Shown: piece after piece, positions 6,786 to 13,929 of the stretch
How the letters are laid out: the number at the start of each line of letters is the position of its first letter
Position numbering within the stretch: position 1 is the first letter of the stretch
Source of the DNA: an uncultured Oscillospiraceae bacterium
Lineage (GTDB): Bacteria; Bacillota; Clostridia; Oscillospirales; Oscillospiraceae
Reading direction: 5' to 3'
Length of the DNA stretch: 15,939 nucleotides
Assembly: GCA_900763965.1 (NCBI GenBank)
Contig: CAAFMG010000046.1
Coordinates: forward strand, 1 to 15,939
Translations under genes and position numbers: made by a program
The notes under the pieces: model-generated
The model's database searches: none
What the model was told of the DNA's origin: nothing
Seen by the model: only the letters and a program-made list of their open reading frames with translations

Positions 6786-6946
6786 GGAAGCTCTGATTAA
6801 ATCGACAAGAGCTGACAGCGAGAGATTTTGTTTCCAGGCAAGGTACTAAAAGTGAGGGAATACTTTGTGTATTTCCCACTTTTCGTACCGCAGCATGGAG
6901 GCAAAAGATCCGCTGTCCAGCCGCAGACGATTTATTCAGAGTTTCC
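6786..6946 (-). repeat. Structured repeat element B (161-bp hairpin element)
   Basis: The ends are GGAAGCTCTGATTAAATCG (6786-6804) and CGATTTATTCAGAGTTTCC (6928-6946), inverted repeats matching at 17 of 19 positions. The central arms GTACTAAAAGTG...GAATAC and GTATTTCCCACTTTTCGTAC form a near-perfect stem around a 5-base loop, TTTGT. Read on the minus strand it aligns to element A with no gaps apart from A's 116-bp insertion. It fills the gap between the GH3 stop and the reductase ribosome site, so it would be in the reductase leader if transcribed. It has the same orientation relative to its downstream gene as element A. Confidence 0.82.
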
Positions 6947-6971
6947 CGAAATGTTTTTTCGGAAATCCGGC

Positions 6972-9359
6972 TTACAGCTGCTTCAGATCCAGAATAAACG
7001 CCAGAACGTGCCGTGCTGTCAGCTGCATTTCCCCCAGGGTGATGCCGCCGGACTTGCCGTAGGAATCCAGCAGGGTGCCGTCAGCGGAGCGCTTGAAATC
7101 CCGCATACTCCGGGAACCGGGCATCAGCACATCCACCTGGGAGCGGACCCGGTAGGCGTTGCCGGTGAGCTTGGGGAATTCCGGGCTTGCGGCGTACTGC
7201 ATCCACCAGTCGGTGATGACACAGCCTGTAAAGCCCCACTCGTCCCGGAGAATGGTTTTTACCAGATCGTAGTGATAGTGTCCCCAGACACCGTTGGTCT
7301 GGTTGTAGCTGGTCATGAGGGCTTTGGGAGCGGCTTCCTTGACACAGATCTCAAAGCCCCGGAGGTAGATCTCCCGCAGGGCCCGCTGGGACAGAATGCT
7401 GTCGTTCAGCACCCGGTTGGTCTCCTGATTGTTGCAGGCAAAGTGCTTGGGACAGGCGGAAACACCGGCGGACTGCAGGCCCCGGACATAGGCGGCGGCG
7501 ATGCGGCCGGTGAGCAGGGGATCTTCGGAGTAGTATTCAAAGTTCCGGCCGCACAGGGGATTGCGGTGGATGTTCATACCGGGGGCCAGCAGCATATCCG
7601 TGCCCTTTTCGGTCATCTCCCTGCCCAGATGGGCGCAGAGATTTTCCACAAGCTCCGGATCAAAGGTGCAGGCCAGGGCAGTGCCGATGGGGATCAGGGA
7701 GCAGGAATCGTACAGCCGGATCCCGGAAGGGCCGTCGCTGGTGACAATCACCGGAACCCCCTTCCGGCGCAGAGATTCGGTAACACCGCCGAATACACCG
7801 GCATTGCCCCGGGGGCCCAGGGGGCTGTTCATCACATAGCCGCCCCGGGACAGGGCTTCCAGCTCGTCATCGCTGAGCTGGGCGATAAAGGCATCCATAG
7901 AGGCTTTTCCCGTCTGGACATCCTTCAGGTGGATCCCCCGGTCACCGGTGATGAAGGATTCCTTGGGCAGGTTATCCAGGATCCGCTGCTTCAGACTGGT
8001 GGTGCGGGTGGCGACCTGGCGCTGGACGGCGGTGCCATCCTGGTTGGCCAGGATCTGGATAGGTCGGACGGGAGCGGCAGCCTCGGACAGCTGAGCCACC
8101 ACCATCAGCGCCTCCACCTGCAAAGTTCCCACCAGCTGGGCCTGGCGCACATCGCTGCCCAGATAGAAGTGATAGGCACCGGGCTGGATCACATAGCAGG
8201 AACGCTTGCCTGTGAGGCCGCTGTCATCAAAGGAGCTGATCTGATAGGCAGAGCACTCCAAAGTCAGCTCCTGGCTTTCTCCCGGGGCTAAGAGCCGGGT
8301 TTTGGCAAAGGCCACCAGCTCTCGGGCGGGGTTTCCCAGCTTGCCGCAGGGCTTTTCTGCAAACAGCATCACCGTGTCTCTACCGGCGCAGCTTCCGGTG
8401 TTGGTTACGGTGGCGGTGTAGATCAGGGGATCCTGGCTCTGCACATCGGTTTGGAAGCGGGTGTAGGACAGGCCATAGCCGAAGGGATAGAGAACCTTGT
8501 CCTTTCCGAAGGTTTCAAACCAGCGGTAGCCTACATAGATATCCTCCCAGTATTCGTTGGCCTCCTTGACCCCAAAGTGACCGGAGGAGGGGTAGTCAGT
8601 GTACTGCATGGCTACGGTATCCGTCAGGCGGCCGGAGGGACAGACCTTGCCGCAGAGCAGATCGGCGGCTGCGTTGCCGCTTTCCATGCCCCCCTGCCAC
8701 AGAATCATCACCGCCCCCAGAGAATAGTCCTTCACAAAGGACAGATCCATAATGCTGCCGATGTTCAGCAGCAGCACCGCATCGGGGAACACGGCGGTGA
8801 CATTTTTAAGCATTTCCTTTTCGGTATCCGTCAGGTAGAAGCTGCCGGACTGTAGGGCGGCATCCTGCCCCTCACCGATGCAGCGGCCAATGACGATCAC
8901 CGCCTGGTCGCTGTGGGCCTTGGCACTCTCGGCCAGCTGGGGCGGCACAGGCATCTCCGGGTGGCTGTGGGGCCATTTGCCCCAGGGAGCCGGAACCGCC
9001 GGATGCTGGGCGATCCACTGGGTATAGGTCTCTGCCAGCCCCTCGTTGACCTGGAGGGCATCGCAGTTCCGCAGACCCTCCAGCAGGTTTACGATATAAG
9101 GGGTGTTCACATCCCCGCCGGAGCCGTAGCCCGTGGCGAACCAATCCTGCTGCACCCGGCCGAATACAGACAGACGGGTTCCGGCGGCAAAGGGCAGCAC
9201 CCGGTTTTCCAGCAGCACCCCAGTCTGGGCAGCCACATCCCGCAAAAGCTCCGGCATACCGGGGGTGACGGGTTTTTCCGGGTTGTGGCAGGATACGGTC
9301 TGGGACAGGGTGCTGAGGACATCGTTGCTGCTGTCCAGCACCTTTTTCAGAAGATTCAT
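6972..9359 (-). CDS. Glycoside hydrolase family 3 enzyme with permuted domain order (beta-glucosidase-like)
   Basis: A 795-aa protein in which the usual GH3 domain order is swapped. First comes the GH3 C-terminal-type domain: VIVIGRCIGEGQDAAL with Glu163 as likely acid/base, LWQGGMESGNAAADLLCGKVCPSGRL, then YVGYRWFETFGK and LYPFGYGLSYT. A fibronectin-III-like module follows (TATVTNTGSCAGRDTVMLF). The TIM-barrel domain is last, with NIHRNPLCGRNFEYYSEDP, KHFACNNQETNR (Lys638, His639) and nucleophile Asp717 in CVITDWW. This inverted order is known in beta-glucosidases of Ruminococcus albus and Butyrivibrio fibrisolvens. No signal peptide is present, so it should cleave imported or phosphorolysed oligosaccharides in the cytoplasm. 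Start at 9359 is chosen because GGAGG (9368-9372) is 8 bases upstream and a strong promoter lies in the 25-codon upstream extension. Exact substrate (beta-glucoside, xyloside or other) is open. Confidence 0.95.
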   Translation of the reverse strand: MNLLKKVLDSSNDVLSTLSQTVSCHNPEKPVTPGMPELLRDVAAQTGVLLENRVLPFAAGTRLSVFGRVQQDWFATGYGSGGDVNTPYIVNLLEGLRNCDALQVNEGLAETYTQWIAQHPAVPAPWGKWPHSHPEMPVPPQLAESAKAHSDQAVIVIGRCIGEGQDAALQSGSFYLTDTEKEMLKNVTAVFPDAVLLLNIGSIMDLSFVKDYSLGAVMILWQGGMESGNAAADLLCGKVCPSGRLTDTVAMQYTDYPSSGHFGVKEANEYWEDIYVGYRWFETFGKDKVLYPFGYGLSYTRFQTDVQSQDPLIYTATVTNTGSCAGRDTVMLFAEKPCGKLGNPARELVAFAKTRLLAPGESQELTLECSAYQISSFDDSGLTGKRSCYVIQPGAYHFYLGSDVRQAQLVGTLQVEALMVVAQLSEAAAPVRPIQILANQDGTAVQRQVATRTTSLKQRILDNLPKESFITGDRGIHLKDVQTGKASMDAFIAQLSDDELEALSRGGYVMNSPLGPRGNAGVFGGVTESLRRKGVPVIVTSDGPSGIRLYDSCSLIPIGTALACTFDPELVENLCAHLGREMTEKGTDMLLAPGMNIHRNPLCGRNFEYYSEDPLLTGRIAAAYVRGLQSAGVSACPKHFACNNQETNRVLNDSILSQRALREIYLRGFEICVKEAAPKALMTSYNQTNGVWGHYHYDLVKTILRDEWGFTGCVITDWWMQYAASPEFPKLTGNAYRVRSQVDVLMPGSRSMRDFKRSADGTLLDSYGKSGGITLGEMQLTARHVLAFILDLKQL

Positions 9360-9390
9360 GGGCAATACCTCCGATTTGGGTGTTTTTGTC

Positions 9391-9419
9391 ATTGTATCAC
9401 CGGCCAGGAGGGATGTCAA
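9391..9419 (-). promoter_or_regulatory. Promoter for the GH3 gene
   Basis: On the minus strand TTGACA (9419-9414), a 17-base spacer and TACAAT (9396-9391). It lies 31 bases before the chosen ATG and would fall inside the coding sequence if the gene began at 9434, which supports the shorter start. It diverges from the SOS promoter 16 bases away. Confidence 0.85.
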
Positions 9420-9435
9420 TTCCTCCATTTTCAAA

Positions 9436-9464
9436 TTGACAGGCTAGAACTTATGTTCTATAAT
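9436..9464 (+). promoter_or_regulatory. Consensus promoter of the SOS polymerase operon with an embedded LexA box
   Basis: TTGACA (9436-9441), exactly 17 bases, then TATAAT (9459-9464): a full consensus promoter. The spacer ends with GAACTTATGTTC (9447-9458), fitting the GAAC-N4-GTTC core of Firmicutes LexA boxes. The flanks extend the symmetry to TAGAAC/GTTCTA (9445-9460). LexA bound here would cover the spacer and -10 box, so the operon should be tightly repressed until DNA damage and then strongly expressed. Confidence 0.9.
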
Positions 9465-9518
9465 AACAGAAAACCGGCGGCACACGGATGCTTGCGTAAC
9501 GAAAAAAGGAGGCAGAGG

Positions 9519-11030
9519 ATGCAGCAAAAATACTATGCGGCTATCGACTTAAAATCCTTTTATGCCTCCGTGGAGTGTATCCAGCGGGGGCTTGACCCGC
9601 TTACCACCAATCTATTGGTGGCGGATGCCAGCCGGACGGAGAAAACCATCTGTCTGGCGGTATCCCCCAGCCTCAAATCCTACGGCATCCCCGGCAGAGC
9701 CAGATTGTTTGAGGCGGTGCAGCAGGTGGGGCTGGCCAATGCCCTGCGCCGGGCCAAGGCCCCTGGGGGACAGTTCCGGGGGAAAAGCTGGGATGCAGAG
9801 GAGTTGAACCGGGATCCAACCTTGCAGATCGACTACATCACCGCCCCGCCCCGGATGTCCCTGTATATGCAGACCAGTACGAAGATCTATGAGATCTATC
9901 TGCAATATGTTGCCCCGGAGGATATGCACGTCTACTCGGTGGATGAGGTGTTTCTGGATATCACCCCCTATTTGAAAACCAGCGGCCTGACCCCCTATGC
10001 CTTTGTCCGTCAGATTATCCGGGACGTGGTGCAGCAAACCGGCATCACGGCCACGGCGGGCATCGGCACCAATTTGTACCTGAGCAAGATCGCCATGGAC
10101 ATTGTGGCAAAGCATGAGCCGGCGGATGCCTACGGCGTCCGCATCGCCCAGATGGACGAGATGGGCTACCGCAGACTGCTGTGGGATCACCGCCCGCTGA
10201 CGGACTTCTGGCGGGTAGGCCCCGGATATGCCCGGAAGCTGGAAAAGGTGGGACTGCACACCATGGGGGATGTGGCCCGGTGCTCTCTGGGCGGGCCGGA
10301 TGACTTTCACAACGAGGAGTTGCTGTTCCGGCTCTTTGGGGTGGCGGCAGAACTGCTGATCGACCATGCCTGGGGTGTAGAACCCTGCACCATTGCCGAT
10401 ATCAAGGCTTACCGTCCGGAGTCCAACTCCATCAGCTCCGGCCAGGTGCTGACCTGTCCCTATCCGGCAGACAAGGCCAGATTGGTGATGCGGGAAATGA
10501 CGGATCTGCTGGTACTGGATCTGGTGGACAAGGGACTGATGACCGATCAGATGGTGCTGACCGTGGGCTACGATGTGGATAACCTTCTGGATCCGGAGCG
10601 GCGCCAGCGGTACAAGGGCCCGGTGGAAACCGACCGCTATGGCCGCAAGGTTCCCAAGTATGCCCACGGCACAGCCAACCTTCCGGCCTATTCCTCTTCC
10701 ACCCGGGAAATCACCCAGACGGTGATGGAGCTGTTTGACCGGATCGTGGACAAGGAGCTTCTGGTGCGGCGGATGACCATTGCCGCCTGCCGGATCTTGA
10801 CGGAGAGCGCAGTCTCCCGGGGGGCACCTATGGAGCAGCTGGATCTTTTTGCCCAGCCGGAGGCGGCAGAGGCGCAGGAAGCCCGCCGCCAGCGGGAAAA
10901 GCGCCGACAGCAGGCAGTCCTGGAGATCCAGAAAAAATACGGAAAGAACGCCATTCTCAAGGGAATGAACCTGGAGGAAGGGGCTACTGCCCGGGAGCGC
11001 AACCGGCAGATCGGCGGCCACAAGGCCTAG
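9519..11030 (+). CDS. Y-family translesion DNA polymerase, UmuC/UvrX-like
   Basis: A 503-aa polymerase of the ImpB/MucB/SamB (UmuC-like) group. The catalytic carboxylates are Asp10 in AAIDLKSFYASVEC and Asp142/Glu143 in YSVDEVFLDITPY. Tyr15 sits where the ribonucleotide-excluding steric gate is expected. ATAGIGTNLYLSKIAMDIVAKH and the following helix-hairpin region mark the thumb, and the little-finger domain follows. QLDLF at residues 440-444 matches the beta-clamp-binding consensus and is followed by a highly basic tail. These features suggest error-prone bypass synthesis at stalled forks. The start at 9519 is set by AAGGAGG at 9506-9512; a longer open frame upstream crosses the promoter and is rejected. 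A LexA-box promoter precedes it, and a YolD-like gene follows after 10 bases, the usual partner of this clade in Gram-positives. No UmuD-like gene is present. Confidence 0.95.
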   Translation: MQQKYYAAIDLKSFYASVECIQRGLDPLTTNLLVADASRTEKTICLAVSPSLKSYGIPGRARLFEAVQQVGLANALRRAKAPGGQFRGKSWDAEELNRDPTLQIDYITAPPRMSLYMQTSTKIYEIYLQYVAPEDMHVYSVDEVFLDITPYLKTSGLTPYAFVRQIIRDVVQQTGITATAGIGTNLYLSKIAMDIVAKHEPADAYGVRIAQMDEMGYRRLLWDHRPLTDFWRVGPGYARKLEKVGLHTMGDVARCSLGGPDDFHNEELLFRLFGVAAELLIDHAWGVEPCTIADIKAYRPESNSISSGQVLTCPYPADKARLVMREMTDLLVLDLVDKGLMTDQMVLTVGYDVDNLLDPERRQRYKGPVETDRYGRKVPKYAHGTANLPAYSSSTREITQTVMELFDRIVDKELLVRRMTIAACRILTESAVSRGAPMEQLDLFAQPEAAEAQEARRQREKRRQQAVLEIQKKYGKNAILKGMNLEEGATARERNRQIGGHKA

Positions 11031-11040
11031 GGAGCATGCT

Positions 11041-11457
11041 ATGAAACAACCGGAAACCAACAAATATCAGGATATCCTTCATCTGTCCCGGCCCAGATCC
11101 CAGCGGCATCCGCCCATGTCCGCCCATGACCGGGCGGGGCAGTTTTCCCCCTTTGCCGCGCTGACCGGCTTTGAGGCCGCCATTGCGGAGACCCAGCGGC
11201 TGACAGACAGCCGGATCATCCTGGAGGAAGGGGCAAAGGAACTGCTGGATCAGCGGATGCAGGAAATTCTGGAAAGGATCGAAACCCAGCCTATGGTGCA
11301 GATCCTGTGGTTTCGCTACGATCCCCGGAAAACCGGCGGCGAATACATCACCCACACCGGCCGGGTGAAAAAGGTGGATACCTACAACCGGCAGATGCTG
11401 TTCACCGACGGCAGCGCCATCCCCTTGGAGGAGATATTCTCCATCAGTCTGCTATAA
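11041..11457 (+). CDS. YolD-like protein
   Basis: A 138-aa protein with the hallmarks of the YolD-like family: RPRSQRHPPMSAHDRAGQFSPFAALTGFEAAIAET near the N-terminus, a central helical stretch, and a small beta-rich C-terminal part (GGEYITHTGRVKKVDTYNRQMLFTDGSAIPLEEIFSI). YolD-like genes are regularly found beside UvrX-type polymerases in Firmicutes and have been proposed to take the place of UmuD as polymerase partner; no biochemical role is established from sequence. The gene starts 10 bases after the polymerase stop, with GGGAG overlapping that junction, so it belongs to the same LexA-controlled transcript. A strong terminator follows directly. The protein is acidic in the middle and soluble, with no membrane segment. 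Confidence 0.9.
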   Translation: MKQPETNKYQDILHLSRPRSQRHPPMSAHDRAGQFSPFAALTGFEAAIAETQRLTDSRIILEEGAKELLDQRMQEILERIETQPMVQILWFRYDPRKTGGEYITHTGRVKKVDTYNRQMLFTDGSAIPLEEIFSISLL

Positions 11458-11462
11458 AATTC

Positions 11463-11499
11463 CCCCCCATATCTCGGGAGGCATCCGAGATATGGGGGG
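11463..11499. terminator. Bidirectional intrinsic terminator
   Basis: Perfect 15-bp stem CCCCCCATATCTCGG (11463-11477) / CCGAGATATGGGGGG (11485-11499) with a 7-base loop, flanked by AAAAT on the left and ATTTT on the right. It separates the converging yolD-like and lipoprotein genes and can end both transcripts. Confidence 0.95.
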
Positions 11500-11517
11500 A
11501 TTTTACGGGCATTGGTC

Positions 11518-12447
11518 TTATTCCTGGGTCAGATACTGCCGCATCTGTTGAAAGCTGCTCAGTTCCTCTCTGCTGAAATCCTCGTGGCAGATGAAGTATT
11601 GTGCTGTGCCTGTGTAGAAGAAAACCTCCACTTCCTTGGTGTCGGTTTCAGTTTCCAGGTGAAATCCCAGGGTAGAGATGGAATCCGTATCCGCATACAG
11701 GGCATTGCTGCCGAAAAGATAGTTCCCCGGATGCGTGGGATCGTAAACGGTAAACAGACCCTCGCCGTCTTTATAAATGTAGCCGTACTGTTCCAGCACC
11801 TTCATAAAGGCATCCGCCCGGTTGGGAAGGGTTCCTTCCACCAAAGGCGCGAGTACATGGTCAAATAGATCCAGTGCCGTTTCCGGGTTTCCCAGAGTGG
11901 TTTCCTCCGGGGTAATTTCTGCTGTCAGATAGGCTTTGATTTCCTCCAGGGAGGAAACCTGCGTCCCATCGTAGAGTTGGTTTGCGCCAATGAAATACAG
12001 GGCCTGTCCGGCATCCATACCGGCTGCTGTGACCTGCCGTTCAAAATCCCCCATGGAACGGCTGTAGACCAACCGACCGACCAGAGGTACTTCATCATGG
12101 AACACCGGCTCGCAGCGCAGGCAGCAATCCGGGGCCTTCGGGTCAAGAATCAGCAGGGCCCCGGCTTCCTCAATGCAGTCAAACCCATGGGCGGCGGCTG
12201 CTTCCTTCAAGGCATCCACATTGGCTGGGATGTTCCCCTGTGCCGCGGGAACAAATAGGGTGTCAAACAGAGATACCGCTTTCTCCTCGGCGGGGGGTTC
12301 CGAAACTTGGGGCTGGGCGGTGCTGCTGGGGATGCTGGAGGCATCGGCTGCGGGATCGCTGGGTTTCGGGGCAGAGCCGCACCCGCCCAGAAGCAAGCAA
12401 ACCATTACAACAGACAAAGCAACTGAAAGTGTTTTTCGCAACATCAT
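11518..12447 (-). CDS. Lipoprotein with an internal tandem duplication
   Basis: A 309-aa secreted lipoprotein. The N-terminus has a basic start, a hydrophobic core and lipobox LLGGC with Cys23 as the lipidation site, followed by a Pro/Ser/Ala-rich linker to about residue 55. The rest is two related modules of about 120 residues, 57-177 and 191-309. They share ALxLFD...P...G, a hydrophobic LLILDP/LFTVYDP strand, and ALYFIGANQLYDGTQVSSLEEIKAYLTAE aligned with AQYFICHEDFSREELSSFQQMRQYLTQE. I do not recognise the module. AGGAG (12454-12458) suits either of the two consecutive Met codons (12447 or 12444). It follows the M20 peptidase gene by 24 bases on the same strand and probably shares its promoter. 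A ligand-binding or accessory role at the outer face of the membrane is only a guess. Confidence 0.88.
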   Translation of the reverse strand: MMLRKTLSVALSVVMVCLLLGGCGSAPKPSDPAADASSIPSSTAQPQVSEPPAEEKAVSLFDTLFVPAAQGNIPANVDALKEAAAAHGFDCIEEAGALLILDPKAPDCCLRCEPVFHDEVPLVGRLVYSRSMGDFERQVTAAGMDAGQALYFIGANQLYDGTQVSSLEEIKAYLTAEITPEETTLGNPETALDLFDHVLAPLVEGTLPNRADAFMKVLEQYGYIYKDGEGLFTVYDPTHPGNYLFGSNALYADTDSISTLGFHLETETDTKEVEVFFYTGTAQYFICHEDFSREELSSFQQMRQYLTQE

Positions 12448-12471
12448 AATCGACTCCTGGGTGATGGCTGT

Positions 12472-13905
12472 TTAACACTTCTTCATCAGCCGCAGGTAGA
12501 ATTCTACGGTGCGGGCGATGGTTTCCAGGCGGATCCGCTCGTTGTTGCCGTGGATGGTGCCCCGCTCCTCGGCGCTGAGGGCCATGGCGGAGAACCGGTA
12601 CACCCGGTCGGAGATCCGGCCCCAGTGCCGGGAATCGGAACAGGCCACCATGAGATAGGGGGTCACAATGCAGCCGGGCCAGGTTTCGGCAACGGCGCTG
12701 GACAGGGCATCCCAGACGGGGCAGTCCGTGGAGGAGATCCGGCTGGGCGCAAAGGAGTTCAGGTCCGTGATCTCCACATTGGGGTCGTTTACAGTCTTTT
12801 TCAGGTATTCCAGAGCAGAAGCAACGGAATCCTCGGGATTCAGCCGGATGTTGGAGACCATGGTGGCCTCCGGGGGGATGACGTTTCTGGCAGAGCTGCC
12901 CTGCATCTGGGTAAAGGCAACGGTGGTGCGCAGCAGGGCATTCATCTCGCCGCCGCTGGAACGGCCCATCCGATCCAGCACCCAGCCGAAGCACCACAGA
13001 TTGGCAAAGATCATGCGGTATAGGGGAGTGGAGCAGCGGCCCAGGGTGTCAAACATTTCTGCCACAGGCTTGGTGATGTGCATGGGGAAGGGGTGATCCT
13101 CCACCCGCTTGCAGGCGGCAGACAGCACGCCCACCGGGGAGTGGGGCTTGGGGGCGGAGGCGTGGCCGCCGGCGGACAGGGTGCGGTACTGCACATTGGC
13201 CATGCCCTTTTCGGCAATGCCGATCACGGCGCAGGGCTGATGGACACCGGGGAACACGTCCTCCACCACGGCGCCGCCCTCGTCCACCACCAGGGCGGGG
13301 GTCAAGTTGTGGTCGGCAAAATACTGCACAATGTTGGGGGCGCCCTCACCGTTGACTTCCTCGCCGCCGGAGAAGGCAAAGTAGATATCATGCTCCGGCT
13401 GGAAGCCCTGACCGATCAGGGTGTTGGCGGCGTAGAGGATGCCGTTGAAGGTATTCTTGGTGTCCAGCGTTCCGCGGCCCCAGAGAACACCGTCTTCCAC
13501 AATGCCGTCAAAGGGAGGCTTGTCCCACTTTTCTGCGTTGGCGGGCACAACGTCATAGTGGGCCATCAGCACAGCGGGGTCGCCGGGGGTCTTGCCGGGC
13601 CAGCGGAACAGCAGTGCCCGATCCGGCAGCTGCTGGCAGGAGCAGGCGGCATAGACCTGGGGGTAAAGCTCCGGCAGCAGGGCAATGAGCTTTTCAAATT
13701 CGGCGTTGTCCTCCAGTGCCGGGTCATAGTTGGAAACGGTTTTGCAGCGGATCAGCCGGGCTAAATCTTCTGCGCACTTGTCATGGTCAAATTCCACCGT
13801 TTCCTGGGATACGTTGGGCTGGGGCTTGGGGGTAAACCGCAGGGTACGGATGAGGATCACTCCGGCAAATACCACCAAAACCGCCAAAATCAGGGATCCG
13901 ATCAT
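12472..13905 (-). CDS. Membrane-anchored M20-family metallopeptidase
   Basis: A 477-aa protein with an N-terminal membrane anchor (about residues 2-20, SLILAVLVVFAGVILI) and then a full M20 di-zinc peptidase. Key residues are His116 and Asp118 in MAHYDVVP, bridging Asp148 in WGRGTLDTK, catalytic Glu182 with ligand Glu183 in FSGGEEVNGEGAP, a further acidic ligand in ALVVDEGGAV, and the last His in GTIHGNNERI. The sequence style resembles carboxypeptidase S/PM20D1-type members. It should cleave short peptides or N-acyl amino acids. If the anchor is an N-in helix, as the downstream Arg/Lys suggests is not certain, the enzyme may face either side. Start at 13905 has AGAGG (13915-13919) 9 bases upstream; the longer open frame to 14031 overlaps the promoter. 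It forms a likely operon with the lipoprotein gene. Confidence 0.94.
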   Translation of the reverse strand: MIGSLILAVLVVFAGVILIRTLRFTPKPQPNVSQETVEFDHDKCAEDLARLIRCKTVSNYDPALEDNAEFEKLIALLPELYPQVYAACSCQQLPDRALLFRWPGKTPGDPAVLMAHYDVVPANAEKWDKPPFDGIVEDGVLWGRGTLDTKNTFNGILYAANTLIGQGFQPEHDIYFAFSGGEEVNGEGAPNIVQYFADHNLTPALVVDEGGAVVEDVFPGVHQPCAVIGIAEKGMANVQYRTLSAGGHASAPKPHSPVGVLSAACKRVEDHPFPMHITKPVAEMFDTLGRCSTPLYRMIFANLWCFGWVLDRMGRSSGGEMNALLRTTVAFTQMQGSSARNVIPPEATMVSNIRLNPEDSVASALEYLKKTVNDPNVEITDLNSFAPSRISSTDCPVWDALSSAVAETWPGCIVTPYLMVACSDSRHWGRISDRVYRFSAMALSAEERGTIHGNNERIRLETIARTVEFYLRLMKKC

Positions 13906-13929
13906 TTGCAAACACCTCTTTTGATATAA

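Noticed and set aside
6768..6810. Possible -35/-10 pair (TTGTCG, TAGAAT, 18-base spacer) for the reductase inside the end of element B
   Set aside because: Transcription would begin at the ribosome-binding site itself, leaving no usable leader; boxes are also weak.
6945..6965. CCGAAA-TGTTT-TTTCGG palindrome after the GH3 stop as a terminator
   Set aside because: Only six base pairs and no T tract on the minus strand, the direction that matters for GH3.
6828..8291. Long plus-strand open frame of 487 codons
   Set aside because: It is wholly antisense to the GH3 gene, which has complete family motifs; the frame is a by-product of GC-rich codon use and its translation matches no protein pattern.
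9360..9434. GH3 start at 9434, adding 25 residues
   Set aside because: The added codons cover a TTGACA-17-TACAAT promoter and have no good ribosome site, while 9359 has GGAGG at ideal spacing.
9612..11063. Minus-strand open frame of 483 codons
   Set aside because: It is antisense to the Y-family polymerase, whose catalytic residues are all in place.
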